A stretch of DNA of 6,467 bases from Atopobiaceae bacterium UBA7016 (GCA_002449555.1 DJXA01000201.1:1-6467), one strand, 5' to 3'. Numbered from the stretch's first letter, positions 1 through 6,404 are shown. Notes: generated by a model from the letters alone, not told the origin. Translations and numbers: made by a program.

Positions 1-30
1 TGGTTAAAAAGTTGCAATTATCATCTCGTG

Positions 31-36
31 AGAGGA
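31..36 (+). promoter_or_regulatory. Ribosome binding site of hypB
   Basis: AGAGGA lies 6 bases before the ATG at 43. It decides the start: a GTG at 28 is also in frame, but it would add five residues and has no comparable purine-rich site in front of it. The 42 bases before the ATG are all that is visible upstream, so the promoter of this gene cannot be judged. Confidence 0.7.
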
Positions 37-42
37 TGGCCC

Positions 43-711
43 ATGGACCGCATCAAGGTCATCGAGGTCAAGGAAGACGTACTCGCAAACAACGACCGGG
101 CCGCCCAGGCCCTGCGCGAGCGTCTGCACGACCAAGGTACCATGCTCATCAACCTCATGAGCTCGCCCGGCTCGGGCAAGACCACGCTGCTCTCGGCCAC
201 GCTCGACGCCCTGAGCGACGAGCTCGCCATCGGCGTGATGGAGGCCGACGTGGACTCCGACGTTGACGCCTACACCGTGCAGAGCCACGGCGCCCGCGCC
301 GTACAGCTCCACACCGGCGGCATGTGCCACCTTGACGCGGCTATGACCGAGCAGGGCCTGCGCGAGCTGGGGACCAGCGGGCTCGACCTCGTCTTTTTGG
401 AGAACGTGGGCAACCTCATCTGCCCGGCGGAGTTTGACACCGGCGCCGCGCGCAAGGTCATGATCCTCTCCGCGCCCGAGGGCCACGACAAGCCCCTCAA
501 GTACCCGCTCATGTTTGAGGTGTCTGACCTCGTCATCGTCTCCAAGATGGACGTGGCGCAGTACTTCGACTTCAGCCTGGAGGAGCTGGAGAAGAACGTG
601 CGCCTGCGCAACCCGCACGCCACCATCCTGCCCGTCTCGGCCAAGACCGGCGAGGGCATGGATGCCTGGTACGAGTGGCTGCGCCGCGAAGTAAGGCAGT
701 GGAGAGCGTAG
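43..711 (+). CDS. hypB: Hydrogenase nickel incorporation GTPase HypB
   Basis: A cytoplasmic SIMIBI-class GTPase that, with HypA, drives GTP-dependent insertion of Ni(II) into the large subunit of [NiFe]-hydrogenase; in some bacteria it also serves urease. The product is 222 residues, normal for a HypB core. Visible motifs are the Walker A/P-loop SPGSGKTT (residues 41-48), the switch-region acidic stretch EADVDSDVDA (67-76), metal-binding C95-H96 in GGMCHLDAAM, ENVGNLICPA (120-129) with C127 as the third metal-ligand cysteine position, an EGHDKPLKYP stretch typical of HypB, and a G5-like SAKTGEGM (199-206). The G4 guanine-specificity motif reads SKMD (167-170) where NKxD is usual. The N-terminal CxxCGC nickel site of the E. 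coli protein and the His-rich stretch of other HypBs are both absent, so only the G-domain metal site is present. A flavoprotein gene follows after 48 bases, and hypA lies two genes further on. The family assignment is secure; which Ni enzyme it matures is not visible here. Confidence 0.96.
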   Translation: MDRIKVIEVKEDVLANNDRAAQALRERLHDQGTMLINLMSSPGSGKTTLLSATLDALSDELAIGVMEADVDSDVDAYTVQSHGARAVQLHTGGMCHLDAAMTEQGLRELGTSGLDLVFLENVGNLICPAEFDTGAARKVMILSAPEGHDKPLKYPLMFEVSDLVIVSKMDVAQYFDFSLEELEKNVRLRNPHATILPVSAKTGEGMDAWYEWLRREVRQWRA

Positions 712-740
712 TGGACGTTGGGAGCCACCCCTTTGTCCAC
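711..740 (+). promoter_or_regulatory. Possible weak hairpin between hypB and the flavoprotein gene
   Basis: GTGGAC (711-716) pairs perfectly with GTCCAC (735-740). An inner GGG (720-722)/CCC (729-731) could extend the fold. There is no T-run after it, so it is not a standard terminator. It starts at the last base of the hypB stop codon and ends 7 bases before the next ribosome binding site, so it could affect mRNA stability or translation initiation. A six-pair stem is also common by chance in GC-rich DNA. Confidence 0.25.
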
Positions 741-747
741 CGAACAT

Positions 748-753
748 AAGGAG
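748..753 (+). promoter_or_regulatory. Ribosome binding site of the iron-sulfur flavoprotein gene
   Basis: AAGGAG, continuing into AGG, lies 6 bases before the ATG at 760. A TTG at 718 is in frame and would add 14 residues, but it has no such site and would run through the intergenic hairpin. The ATG at 760 is therefore the preferred start. Confidence 0.85.
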
Positions 754-759
754 AGGAAC

Positions 760-3700
760 ATGAACCAGTTTGACAGGCCTGGTGGACCGACCGGCCGCCC
801 GCACGACGCCTACGGCGGCGCCAGCGTGGAGGAGCGCGCGCAGGCCATGCGCGGCGACATGACCGACGAGGAGATCTCCGCCCGCAACGTCATTCCCACG
901 GCCACGCCCAACGGCGAGCCGTTCCACATCATTGCCGAGGAGTACTTCTCCGAGAACGACACTGCCACGCACTGGAAGCCCGCCACGCCCGATGAGCCCG
1001 GCCCCGCCGCTGCAGAGCCGCTCAAGCCAGGCGTCCTGCGCGAGGGCGCCAAGATCACGGACCGCATCCCCATCAAGCTGCACCTGCGCAAGGCCACGCA
1101 GGACGACCCCGAGTACTGGGGCCTCGCGGCCGTCATGACCGAGGACGAGGCGGAGCTCCTCAAGCACATGAAGGTGCGCGTGCCCGAGACCTTCCAAGAG
1201 GTGATCGAGGGCTCGGGCATGAACCCAGCGCGCGTGGAGAAGCTCCTCGACGACCTGTGCTACAAGGGCATCATGGAGTACAACTGGGAGAACCTCGACG
1301 GCACCAACCCCAACCACGAGCGCCGCTACGTGCTGCCGCGCTACGTGCCCGGCTCGGCCGAGTTCACCGTCATGAACCAGCACCTCCTTGAGGAGCACCC
1401 CGAGTTTGGCACCTTCTTCGAGCGCATGACGTTCTTGCCGCTCACCGTGGCCACCAAGCTGGTGCCGCCCGGCGGCGCGGGTATCGGCATGCACGTCATC
1501 CCCGTCGAGCACGCCATCAAGCAGGAGAACGTCACCGCCTCGGTGGAGCACCTCAGCCACTGGCTCAAGAAGTATGACCGCTACGCCGCCAGCTCCTGCA
1601 GCTGCGCCTTGGCCGAGCGCGCCCGCGGCGACAACGGCGGCCGCGACCCGCAGAACTGGTGCCTCGGCATCGGCGACATGGCCGACTACCTCGTCGAGAC
1701 CGGCAAGGGCCACTTCGTCACCTACGACGAGGTCATCGACATCCTCCTCGAGGCCGAGAAGAACGGCTACGTCCACCAGATCACCAACATCGACGGCGAG
1801 GAGAAGATCTTCGCCATCTGCAACTGCGACGTGAGCGTCTGCTACGCCCTGCGCACCAGCCAGCTCTTCAACACGCCCAACATGAGCGCAAGTGCCTACC
1901 GCGCGCACGTGGACGAGGAGAAGTGCGTGGCCTGCGCCGGCTGCGTGGAGGTCTGCCCCGCCGGCGCCGTGCAGCTGGGCCAGAAGCTGATGACCACCCA
2001 CGGCCGCGTGGAGTATCCCAAGCAGCCGCTGCCCGACGCCCAGAGCTGGGGCGAGGAGGACTGGGACCCCGACTACAAGAACAACAACCGCATCGAGTGC
2101 CACGAGACCGGCACGGCGCCCTGCAAGGTGGCCTGTCCCGCGCACATCTCGGTGCAGGGCTACCTGCGCATGGCCGCCCAGGGTCGCTATCGCGACGCGC
2201 TCGCCCTCATCAAGAAAGAGAACCCCTTCCCCGCCGTCTGCGGACGCGTCTGCAACAAGCGCTGCGAGGCCGCCTGCACGCGCGGCACGGTGGACGAGGC
2301 CGTCGCCATCGACGATGTGAAGATGTTCATCGCGCAGAAGGACCTCGAGGCCGAGCACCGCTACGTGCCAGAGCCGGTCATCCCCTCCACGCGCGGCCGC
2401 TTCCTTGAGAAGATCGCCGTCGTGGGCGCCGGTCCCGCGGGCCTCACCTGCGCGTTCTACCTCGCCAACATGGGCTACAACCCCGTAGTCTTTGAGAAGA
2501 GCCTGAAGCCCGGCGGCATGATGACCTACGGCATCCCCAGCTACAAGCTAGAGAAGGACGTGGTGGCCGCCGAGATCGACGTGCTGCGCGAGATGGGCGT
2601 GGAGATTCGCTGCGGCGTCGAGGTAGGCAAGGACGTCACCCTCGATGAGCTGCGTGAGCAGGGCTTTGCCGGCTTCTACCTGGCCATCGGCTGCCAGGGT
2701 GGCCGCAAGGCGGGGGTCCCCGGCGAGGACGCACGCGGCGTCACCAACGCCGTTGACTTCCTGCGCACGGCGCTCGAGAGCCCTGAGCACGAGGTCACGG
2801 GCTCGACCGTGGTCATCGGCGGCGGCAACGTGGCCATCGACGCGGCACGCGTCTCGGTGCGCTGTGGCGCCGAGAACGTGACGATGGTCTGCCTCGAGCA
2901 GCGCGACGAGATGCCCGCCCTGCCGCACGAGATCGCCGAGGCTGAGGAAGACGGCGTCAGCATCGTCAACGGCTGGGGACCAGCCTCCATCGAGGTGGAC
3001 GACGAAGGCGCGGTGCGCGGCGTCACGTTCAAGCGCTGCACAAACGTCTACCACCCCGACGGCACCTTCTCCCCCACCTACGACGAGGCAACCACCACGT
3101 TCGTGCCCTGCGACAACGTGGTGCTCTCCATCGGCCAGAGCATCGAGTGGGGCAACCTTCTGGACGGCAGCGCCATCGAGGTGGGCCGCGGCGGCCGCGT
3201 CGCAGCTGACCCCGTGACCTACCAGACCGCGCAGCCGGACGTCTTCATCGGCGGCGACGTCTACACCGGCCCCAGGTTTGTCATCGACGCCATCGCCGCA
3301 GGCCACGAGGCCGCCATCAGCCTGCATCGCTTCGTGCAGACCGGCTCGAGCCTCACCGTCTCGCGCAACCAGCGCCACTACGTGGAGCTCGACAAGACGG
3401 ACATCGCGCTGAACCCCATGGACTACGACCACGCCGGCCGCCAGATTGCCCCGTGCGAGCGCGTCGAGCGCATCCTGCACAACTGGCATGACCCGAAGCT
3501 CACGTTCACCGAGGAGCAGATTCGCACCGAGACGGCCCGCTGCCTCTCGTGCGGTGCCTCCATCGTGGACGAGAACAAGTGCATCGGCTGCGGCCTGTGC
3601 ACCACGCGCTGCGAGTTTGACGCCATCCACCTGACGCGCGACGTGCCCGAGGCAAGCACCATGTACAAGGCCGAGGACAAGATCAAGGCCGTGCTGCCCT

Positions 3701-3762
3701 ACGCCGCCAAGCGTGGCATCAAGATCCTACGCGGCAAGAAGGGGCCCAAGGCCGCCAAGTAG
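760..3762 (+). CDS. Multi-cluster iron-sulfur FAD/NAD(P)-dependent oxidoreductase (ferredoxin-GltD/NfnB-like fusion)
   Basis: A 1000-residue cytoplasmic electron-transfer flavoprotein with no signal peptide or membrane segment. Modules in order: (1) a polar N-terminus of about 110 residues; (2) a winged-helix-like stretch (about 128-190); (3) a cysteine domain with C280-S-C282, C301 and C354-N-C356 ... C361, a pattern shared with 4Fe-4S proteins that carry CxC and CNC motifs before a ferredoxin domain; (4) one CxxCxxCxxxCP ferredoxin motif (C389, C392, C395, C399); (5) a GltD-type N-terminal domain (C447, C455, C459, C494, C498, C502, C506), which in GltD/NfnB holds two [4Fe-4S] clusters; (6) an FAD-binding motif GAGPAG (556-561) followed by PGGMMTYGIPSYKL; (7) a nucleotide-binding motif GGGNVA (687-692); (8) the FAD-closing motif IGGD (830-833); (9) a C-terminal ferredoxin segment (C928, C931, C941, C944, C947, C951); (10) a lysine-rich tail. 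By family it should pass electrons between NAD(P)H, FAD and iron-sulfur partners, as in glutamate synthase small subunit or NfnB. A glutamate synthase role is not supported, because no large subunit is nearby. Placement between hypB and hypA suggests, without proving, a link to hydrogen or ferredoxin metabolism. Confidence 0.9.
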   Translation: MNQFDRPGGPTGRPHDAYGGASVEERAQAMRGDMTDEEISARNVIPTATPNGEPFHIIAEEYFSENDTATHWKPATPDEPGPAAAEPLKPGVLREGAKITDRIPIKLHLRKATQDDPEYWGLAAVMTEDEAELLKHMKVRVPETFQEVIEGSGMNPARVEKLLDDLCYKGIMEYNWENLDGTNPNHERRYVLPRYVPGSAEFTVMNQHLLEEHPEFGTFFERMTFLPLTVATKLVPPGGAGIGMHVIPVEHAIKQENVTASVEHLSHWLKKYDRYAASSCSCALAERARGDNGGRDPQNWCLGIGDMADYLVETGKGHFVTYDEVIDILLEAEKNGYVHQITNIDGEEKIFAICNCDVSVCYALRTSQLFNTPNMSASAYRAHVDEEKCVACAGCVEVCPAGAVQLGQKLMTTHGRVEYPKQPLPDAQSWGEEDWDPDYKNNNRIECHETGTAPCKVACPAHISVQGYLRMAAQGRYRDALALIKKENPFPAVCGRVCNKRCEAACTRGTVDEAVAIDDVKMFIAQKDLEAEHRYVPEPVIPSTRGRFLEKIAVVGAGPAGLTCAFYLANMGYNPVVFEKSLKPGGMMTYGIPSYKLEKDVVAAEIDVLREMGVEIRCGVEVGKDVTLDELREQGFAGFYLAIGCQGGRKAGVPGEDARGVTNAVDFLRTALESPEHEVTGSTVVIGGGNVAIDAARVSVRCGAENVTMVCLEQRDEMPALPHEIAEAEEDGVSIVNGWGPASIEVDDEGAVRGVTFKRCTNVYHPDGTFSPTYDEATTTFVPCDNVVLSIGQSIEWGNLLDGSAIEVGRGGRVAADPVTYQTAQPDVFIGGDVYTGPRFVIDAIAAGHEAAISLHRFVQTGSSLTVSRNQRHYVELDKTDIALNPMDYDHAGRQIAPCERVERILHNWHDPKLTFTEEQIRTETARCLSCGASIVDENKCIGCGLCTTRCEFDAIHLTRDVPEASTMYKAEDKIKAVLPYAAKRGIKILRGKKGPKAAK

Positions 3763-3783
3763 ACACAGCTACAAAGAGCCTGT

Positions 3784-3811
3784 CGGCTGGGCAGCCCCGG
3801 TTGCCCAGCCG
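3784..3811 (+). promoter_or_regulatory. Intergenic GC-rich hairpin before the aminopeptidase gene
   Basis: CGGCTGGGCA (3784-3793) and TGCCCAGCCG (3802-3811) form a perfect 10-base-pair stem with an 8-base loop. It lies 21 bases after the flavoprotein stop codon and 8 bases before the ribosome binding region of the next gene. No T-run follows on either strand, so it is not a canonical Rho-independent terminator. It may partially terminate transcription, mark an RNA-processing or stability site, or set the expression ratio of upstream and downstream genes. The structure is directly visible; its role is inferred. Confidence 0.55.
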
Positions 3812-3819
3812 CACGCATG

Positions 3820-3826
3820 AAAGGAG
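3820..3826 (+). promoter_or_regulatory. Ribosome binding site of the aminopeptidase gene
   Basis: AAAGGAG sits 5 bases before the ATG at 3832. An earlier in-frame ATG at 3817 overlaps this site and has no ribosome binding site of its own. The shorter protein, beginning MKRPNAWNDY, is therefore the likely product. Confidence 0.85.
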
Positions 3827-3831
3827 AACGT

Positions 3832-5217
3832 ATGAAACGACCCAACGCCTGGAACGACTACACGCCTGAGCAGCTCGCCGAGCTTGAGGCGCTGACCTCG
3901 GACTACAAGGCGTTCATCAGCGCCAACAAGACCGAGCGCGAATGCTGCGCCACGGGCGTCAAGCTTGCCCAAGAGGCCGGCTATGCCAACCTTACAGACT
4001 GCGTGCGCGAAGGCCGCGCCCTGAAGGCCGGCGACAAGGTCTACGCCGTCAACCGCAACAAGACCCTGCTGCTCGTGCAGTTGGGCATCGAGCCGCTTGA
4101 GCAGGGCCTCAACATCTTGGGTGCCCACATCGACTCGCCGCGCCTCGACGTCAAGCAGGTGCCGCTCGACGAGCAGGACGGCATCGCCTACCTCGACACG
4201 CACTACTACGGCGGCATCAAGAAGTACCAGTGGCTAGCGCTTCCGCTGGCCCTGCACGGCGTGGTCTGCAAGAAGGACGGCACCACGGTGAGCGTGGCCA
4301 TCGGCGAGGACCCGGCCGACCCGGTGTTTTGCATCTCTGACCTGCTCCCTCACCTGGGCACCGAGCAGATGGGCAAGAAGGCGAGCGAGTTTGTTCCCGG
4401 CGAGGCGCTTGACGTCATCGTGGGCGACCGCCCCCTGACGCTGGAGGAGGGCTCGGAGGAGTCCCCCGTGCGCGCCCAGGTGCTGCAGGTGCTGAGCGAC
4501 CGTTTGGGCATCGACGAGGAGGACCTCCTCTCCGCCGAGCTTGAGGTGGTTCCCGCCGGCCCCGCGCGCGACCTCGGCCTCGACCGCTCCATGATTCTGG
4601 GCTACGGCCACGACGACCGCTCCTGCGCCTACCCCAGCCTGCGTGCCCAGCTCGCTTGCGAGGCGCCCGCGCGCACGGCCGTGACCCTCTTGGTTGACAA
4701 GGAGGAGATTGGCAGCGTCGGCGCCACGGGCATGACCTCGATGTTCTTTGAGGACTCCATGGCCGAAATCTGCGCCCTGGCCGGCGTCGAGGGAGAGCTT
4801 GCGCTCAGGCGCTGCCTGCGCAACTCCCGCGTGCTGTCGAGCGACGTGAGCGCGGCGTATGACCCTGTCTTCGCGTCGGTCTTCGAGAAGAAGAACTCCT
4901 GCTTCATGGGCCACGGCCTCTCGTTCAACAAGTACACCGGCGCGCGCGGTAAGTCGGGCTCCAACGATGCCGACGCCGAGTACGTGGCCGATATCCGCCG
5001 CATCATGGACGAGGCCGGCGTGCACTTCCAGACCTGTGAGCTGGGCAAGGTTGACGCCGGCGGTGGCGGGACCATCGCCTACATCCTCGCGCGCTATGGC
5101 ATGAGCGTCATCGACTGCGGCGTGCCCGTGCTCTCTATGCATGCGCCGTGGGAGGTGGCGAGCAAGGCGGACGTCTTTGAGGCGTACCGCGGCTACTGCG
5201 CGTTCCTGCAGGCCTAG
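3832..5217 (+). CDS. apeA: M18 family zinc aminopeptidase (apeA-like)
   Basis: A cytoplasmic metallo-aminopeptidase that removes N-terminal residues from peptides. M18 enzymes use two metal ions and often form large tetrahedral dodecamers; characterised members often prefer acidic N-terminal residues. The 461 residues match the bacterial type-1 M18 length of about 460. Visible motifs are the metal/catalytic site GAHIDSPRLD with H99 and D101, an LDTHYYGGIKKYQW stretch typical of the family, GHDDRSCAYPS (259-269) with the likely bridging aspartate D261 or D262, the catalytic/metal glutamates E291-E292 in DKEEIGSVGATG, SSDVSAAYDP with D338, and the C-terminal ligand H437 in SMHAPWE. All expected ligands appear intact. 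There is no signal peptide. The gene follows a hairpin in a 69-base gap, and only 12 bases separate it from hypA. It is not a hydrogenase maturation endopeptidase, which belong to family M52 and are much smaller; its presence in a hyp locus is probably positional. The family call is firm, the symbol less so. Confidence 0.93.
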   Translation: MKRPNAWNDYTPEQLAELEALTSDYKAFISANKTERECCATGVKLAQEAGYANLTDCVREGRALKAGDKVYAVNRNKTLLLVQLGIEPLEQGLNILGAHIDSPRLDVKQVPLDEQDGIAYLDTHYYGGIKKYQWLALPLALHGVVCKKDGTTVSVAIGEDPADPVFCISDLLPHLGTEQMGKKASEFVPGEALDVIVGDRPLTLEEGSEESPVRAQVLQVLSDRLGIDEEDLLSAELEVVPAGPARDLGLDRSMILGYGHDDRSCAYPSLRAQLACEAPARTAVTLLVDKEEIGSVGATGMTSMFFEDSMAEICALAGVEGELALRRCLRNSRVLSSDVSAAYDPVFASVFEKKNSCFMGHGLSFNKYTGARGKSGSNDADAEYVADIRRIMDEAGVHFQTCELGKVDAGGGGTIAYILARYGMSVIDCGVPVLSMHAPWEVASKADVFEAYRGYCAFLQA

Positions 5218-5220
5218 GGG
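5216..5220 (+). promoter_or_regulatory. Ribosome binding site of hypA overlapping the apeA stop codon
   Basis: AGGGG begins inside the TAG stop (5215-5217) of the aminopeptidase gene and lies 9 bases before the hypA ATG at 5230. Ribosomes terminating on the upstream gene would sit on this site, which points to translational coupling and to one shared transcript. Confidence 0.6.
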
Positions 5221-5229
5221 CTTTCTGCC

Positions 5230-5574
5230 ATGCACGAGCTGGGCATCGTCTTTCATATGATCGACACCCTGGAAGAGGTGGGCCGCGCCAACGAGCTGAC
5301 CTCCATCGCCAAGGTGACCCTCAACCTGGGCGAGGTCTCGGGCGTGCTGCCCGACTACCTGCTTGACTGCTGGCGCTGGGCCGCCGATAGGACCGAACTT
5401 CTGGCTGGCGCCGAGCTTGAGGTGGTGCCCATCGCGGCCGTGACGGTGTGCAACGCCTGTGGCCGCACGTACGGCACCGTGGAGCACGGCAAGATCTGCC
5501 CGCACTGCGGAAGCCCCGACACCGTGCTGTTGCGCGGTAACGAGGCCGAGATAGACACCATCGAGGGCTGGTAA
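5230..5574 (+). CDS. hypA: Hydrogenase maturation nickel metallochaperone HypA
   Basis: A small cytoplasmic nickel chaperone that docks with HypB and the hydrogenase large-subunit precursor to deliver Ni(II). The 114-residue length is typical. The conserved N-terminal Met-His-Glu (MHELGIV) supplies the nickel ligands, chiefly the N-terminal amine and His2, so the ATG start is functionally fixed. The zinc-finger domain has two CxxC pairs, C74/C77 and C90/C93, which hold the structural zinc. LNLGEVSGVLPDYL and the closing GNEAEIDTIE are characteristic of the family. The gene starts 12 bases after the aminopeptidase stop and is followed directly by an intrinsic terminator, so it is the last gene of its unit. 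hypA is usually next to hypB; here a flavoprotein gene and a peptidase gene lie between them. Confidence 0.96.
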   Translation: MHELGIVFHMIDTLEEVGRANELTSIAKVTLNLGEVSGVLPDYLLDCWRWAADRTELLAGAELEVVPIAAVTVCNACGRTYGTVEHGKICPHCGSPDTVLLRGNEAEIDTIEGW

Positions 5575-5586
5575 GCTCCGCATGAC

Positions 5587-5628
5587 AGGCGGCCTGCCGC
5601 GAGCGCGTGGCAGGCCGCTTTCTTGTTT
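5587..5628 (+). terminator. Rho-independent terminator after hypA
   Basis: GCGGCCTGCC (5589-5598) pairs perfectly with GGCAGGCCGC (5609-5618). The stem can extend inward by a G-U, a C-G and a G-C pair to leave a four-base AGCG loop, giving about 13 base pairs. TTTCTTGTTT follows at once, matching an intrinsic terminator for the plus strand. It starts about a dozen bases after the hypA stop and lies just before the end of the convergent minus-strand gene. The other side of the stem has no T-run, so clean termination of the minus-strand transcript is less certain. Confidence 0.9.
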
Positions 5629-5643
5629 GGTTGTGGTTGTATG

Positions 5644-6381
5644 CTAGCCGATCGCGTAGCTCACCGTCACCTGTGCCTCGATGCTCACCTCGCCCGGGGC
5701 CACCTTCATCGCGCCGCTGCCGGCATCCTCCGTGGCGGCCATCTCGTACTCCACCATGTCGCTTGTGGCTCGGTAGGTCGTGTTCTGGTATCCCTCGACG
5801 ATGGAGACCACGTCGCCCAGGCTGACGCCCGCAGCCTTTGCCATGGCGGCTGCCTTCTCGCGCGACGCGCCGATGGCCTCGGTCAGCGCCTGGTTGTACG
5901 CCTCGTCGTAGGTGCTCGCATAGTAGTTGGGGCCATTCACGCCCGTCGCGCCTGCGGCGACGCAGGCCTGCATCAGCGCGGAGACTGCATCGAGGTCGAC
6001 GTCGCTCACCTGCAGGCTCGTGCGCTGCTCGTAGCCCGTGATAGTGGGCTCATCGGTGGACCAGTCATAGGTCGGCGAGAGGTTGGTGTAGCTCGTCTGG
6101 ATGGACTTCTCGTCAACGCCGGCGGCCTTCAGGGCATCGATGACTGCGTTCGCGAGCTCGGAGCCCTGTGCCTGGGCCTCCTCGGCCGTCGCGGCTGTGG
6201 CCACCACCTCGGTAGAGAAGCTCGCCTTGTCGGGGACCACCTTGACCTCGCTTGACGCGTTGACGGTGATGACGTTGGCCTGCTGTCCGTCTGCGACCAC
6301 TACCGTGCGCGACCCGCAGCCGGCAAGCGCCACGCCCAAAGCCAGGGCTACCGCTGCCGCCGCACGCTGAATCCTCTTCAT
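5644..6381 (-). CDS. SIMPL domain (DUF541, YggE-like) predicted lipoprotein
   Basis: A 245-residue exported protein. The N-terminus MKRIQR is followed by an Ala/Val/Leu-rich hydrophobic segment and a lipobox LAGC with C22 as the lipidated cysteine, predicting attachment to the outer face of the cytoplasmic membrane. The remainder matches the SIMPL/DUF541 fold: VITVNASSEVKVVPDKASF near residues 37-55, a helical stretch rich in Ala/Glu, the characteristic ITGYEQRTSLQV (114-125), DLDAVSALMQA, and EAIGASREKAAAMAKAAGV followed by GDVVSIVEG. YggE in E. coli has been linked to oxidative stress; the molecular function of the family is not settled, so none is assigned. The start is set by an AAGGAG site. 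An upstream in-frame start at 6453 would bury the signal peptide behind 24 extra residues and is not credible. It converges on hypA and appears to be a single-gene unit. Confidence 0.88.
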   Translation of the reverse strand: MKRIQRAAAAVALALGVALAGCGSRTVVVADGQQANVITVNASSEVKVVPDKASFSTEVVATAATAEEAQAQGSELANAVIDALKAAGVDEKSIQTSYTNLSPTYDWSTDEPTITGYEQRTSLQVSDVDLDAVSALMQACVAAGATGVNGPNYYASTYDEAYNQALTEAIGASREKAAAMAKAAGVSLGDVVSIVEGYQNTTYRATSDMVEYEMAATEDAGSGAMKVAPGEVSIEAQVTVSYAIG

Positions 6382-6387
6382 GTCTGT

Positions 6388-6393
6388 CTCCTT
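6388..6393 (-). promoter_or_regulatory. Ribosome binding site of the SIMPL lipoprotein gene
   Basis: On the minus strand AAGGAG lies 6 bases before the ATG at 6381. This fixes the start so that the basic N-terminus and lipobox signal peptide are at the very beginning of the protein. Confidence 0.85.
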
Positions 6394-6404
6394 CGGGAGG
6401 GGCT

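Noticed and set aside
19..24. TATCAT as a possible -10 element for hypB.
   Set aside because: Transcription would begin at about 31, inside the ribosome binding site, and the matching -35 region would fall outside the window.
4..2358. A 784-codon open frame on the minus strand, opposite hypB and the first half of the flavoprotein gene.
   Set aside because: Its translation is a low-complexity mix of Ala, Val, Leu, Gly, His and Asp with no recognisable domain. It is the mirror of strongly G/C-ending codons in two well-supported plus-strand genes.
2548..3630. A 360-codon minus-strand open frame opposite the second half of the flavoprotein gene.
   Set aside because: Same compositional artefact; the plus strand here encodes clear FAD, NAD(P) and ferredoxin motifs.
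760..3762. Annotation of the flavoprotein as glutamate synthase small subunit (gltD).
   Set aside because: The GltD-like part is only the middle of the protein, no large subunit gene is present, and the extra ferredoxin domains at both ends do not fit GltD.
3832..5217. The peptidase as the hydrogenase large-subunit maturation protease.
   Set aside because: Hydrogenase maturation endopeptidases (HyaD/HycI, family M52) are about 150-200 residues with different motifs. This protein has the full set of M18 aminopeptidase motifs.
4234..5583. A 449-codon minus-strand open frame opposite apeA and hypA.
   Set aside because: It overlaps two genes with intact catalytic and metal-binding motifs, spans their boundary and resembles no known family.
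5623..6255. A 210-codon plus-strand open frame across the SIMPL gene.
   Set aside because: It starts within the terminator T-run, has no ribosome binding site, and lies opposite a protein with a signal peptide and conserved domain.
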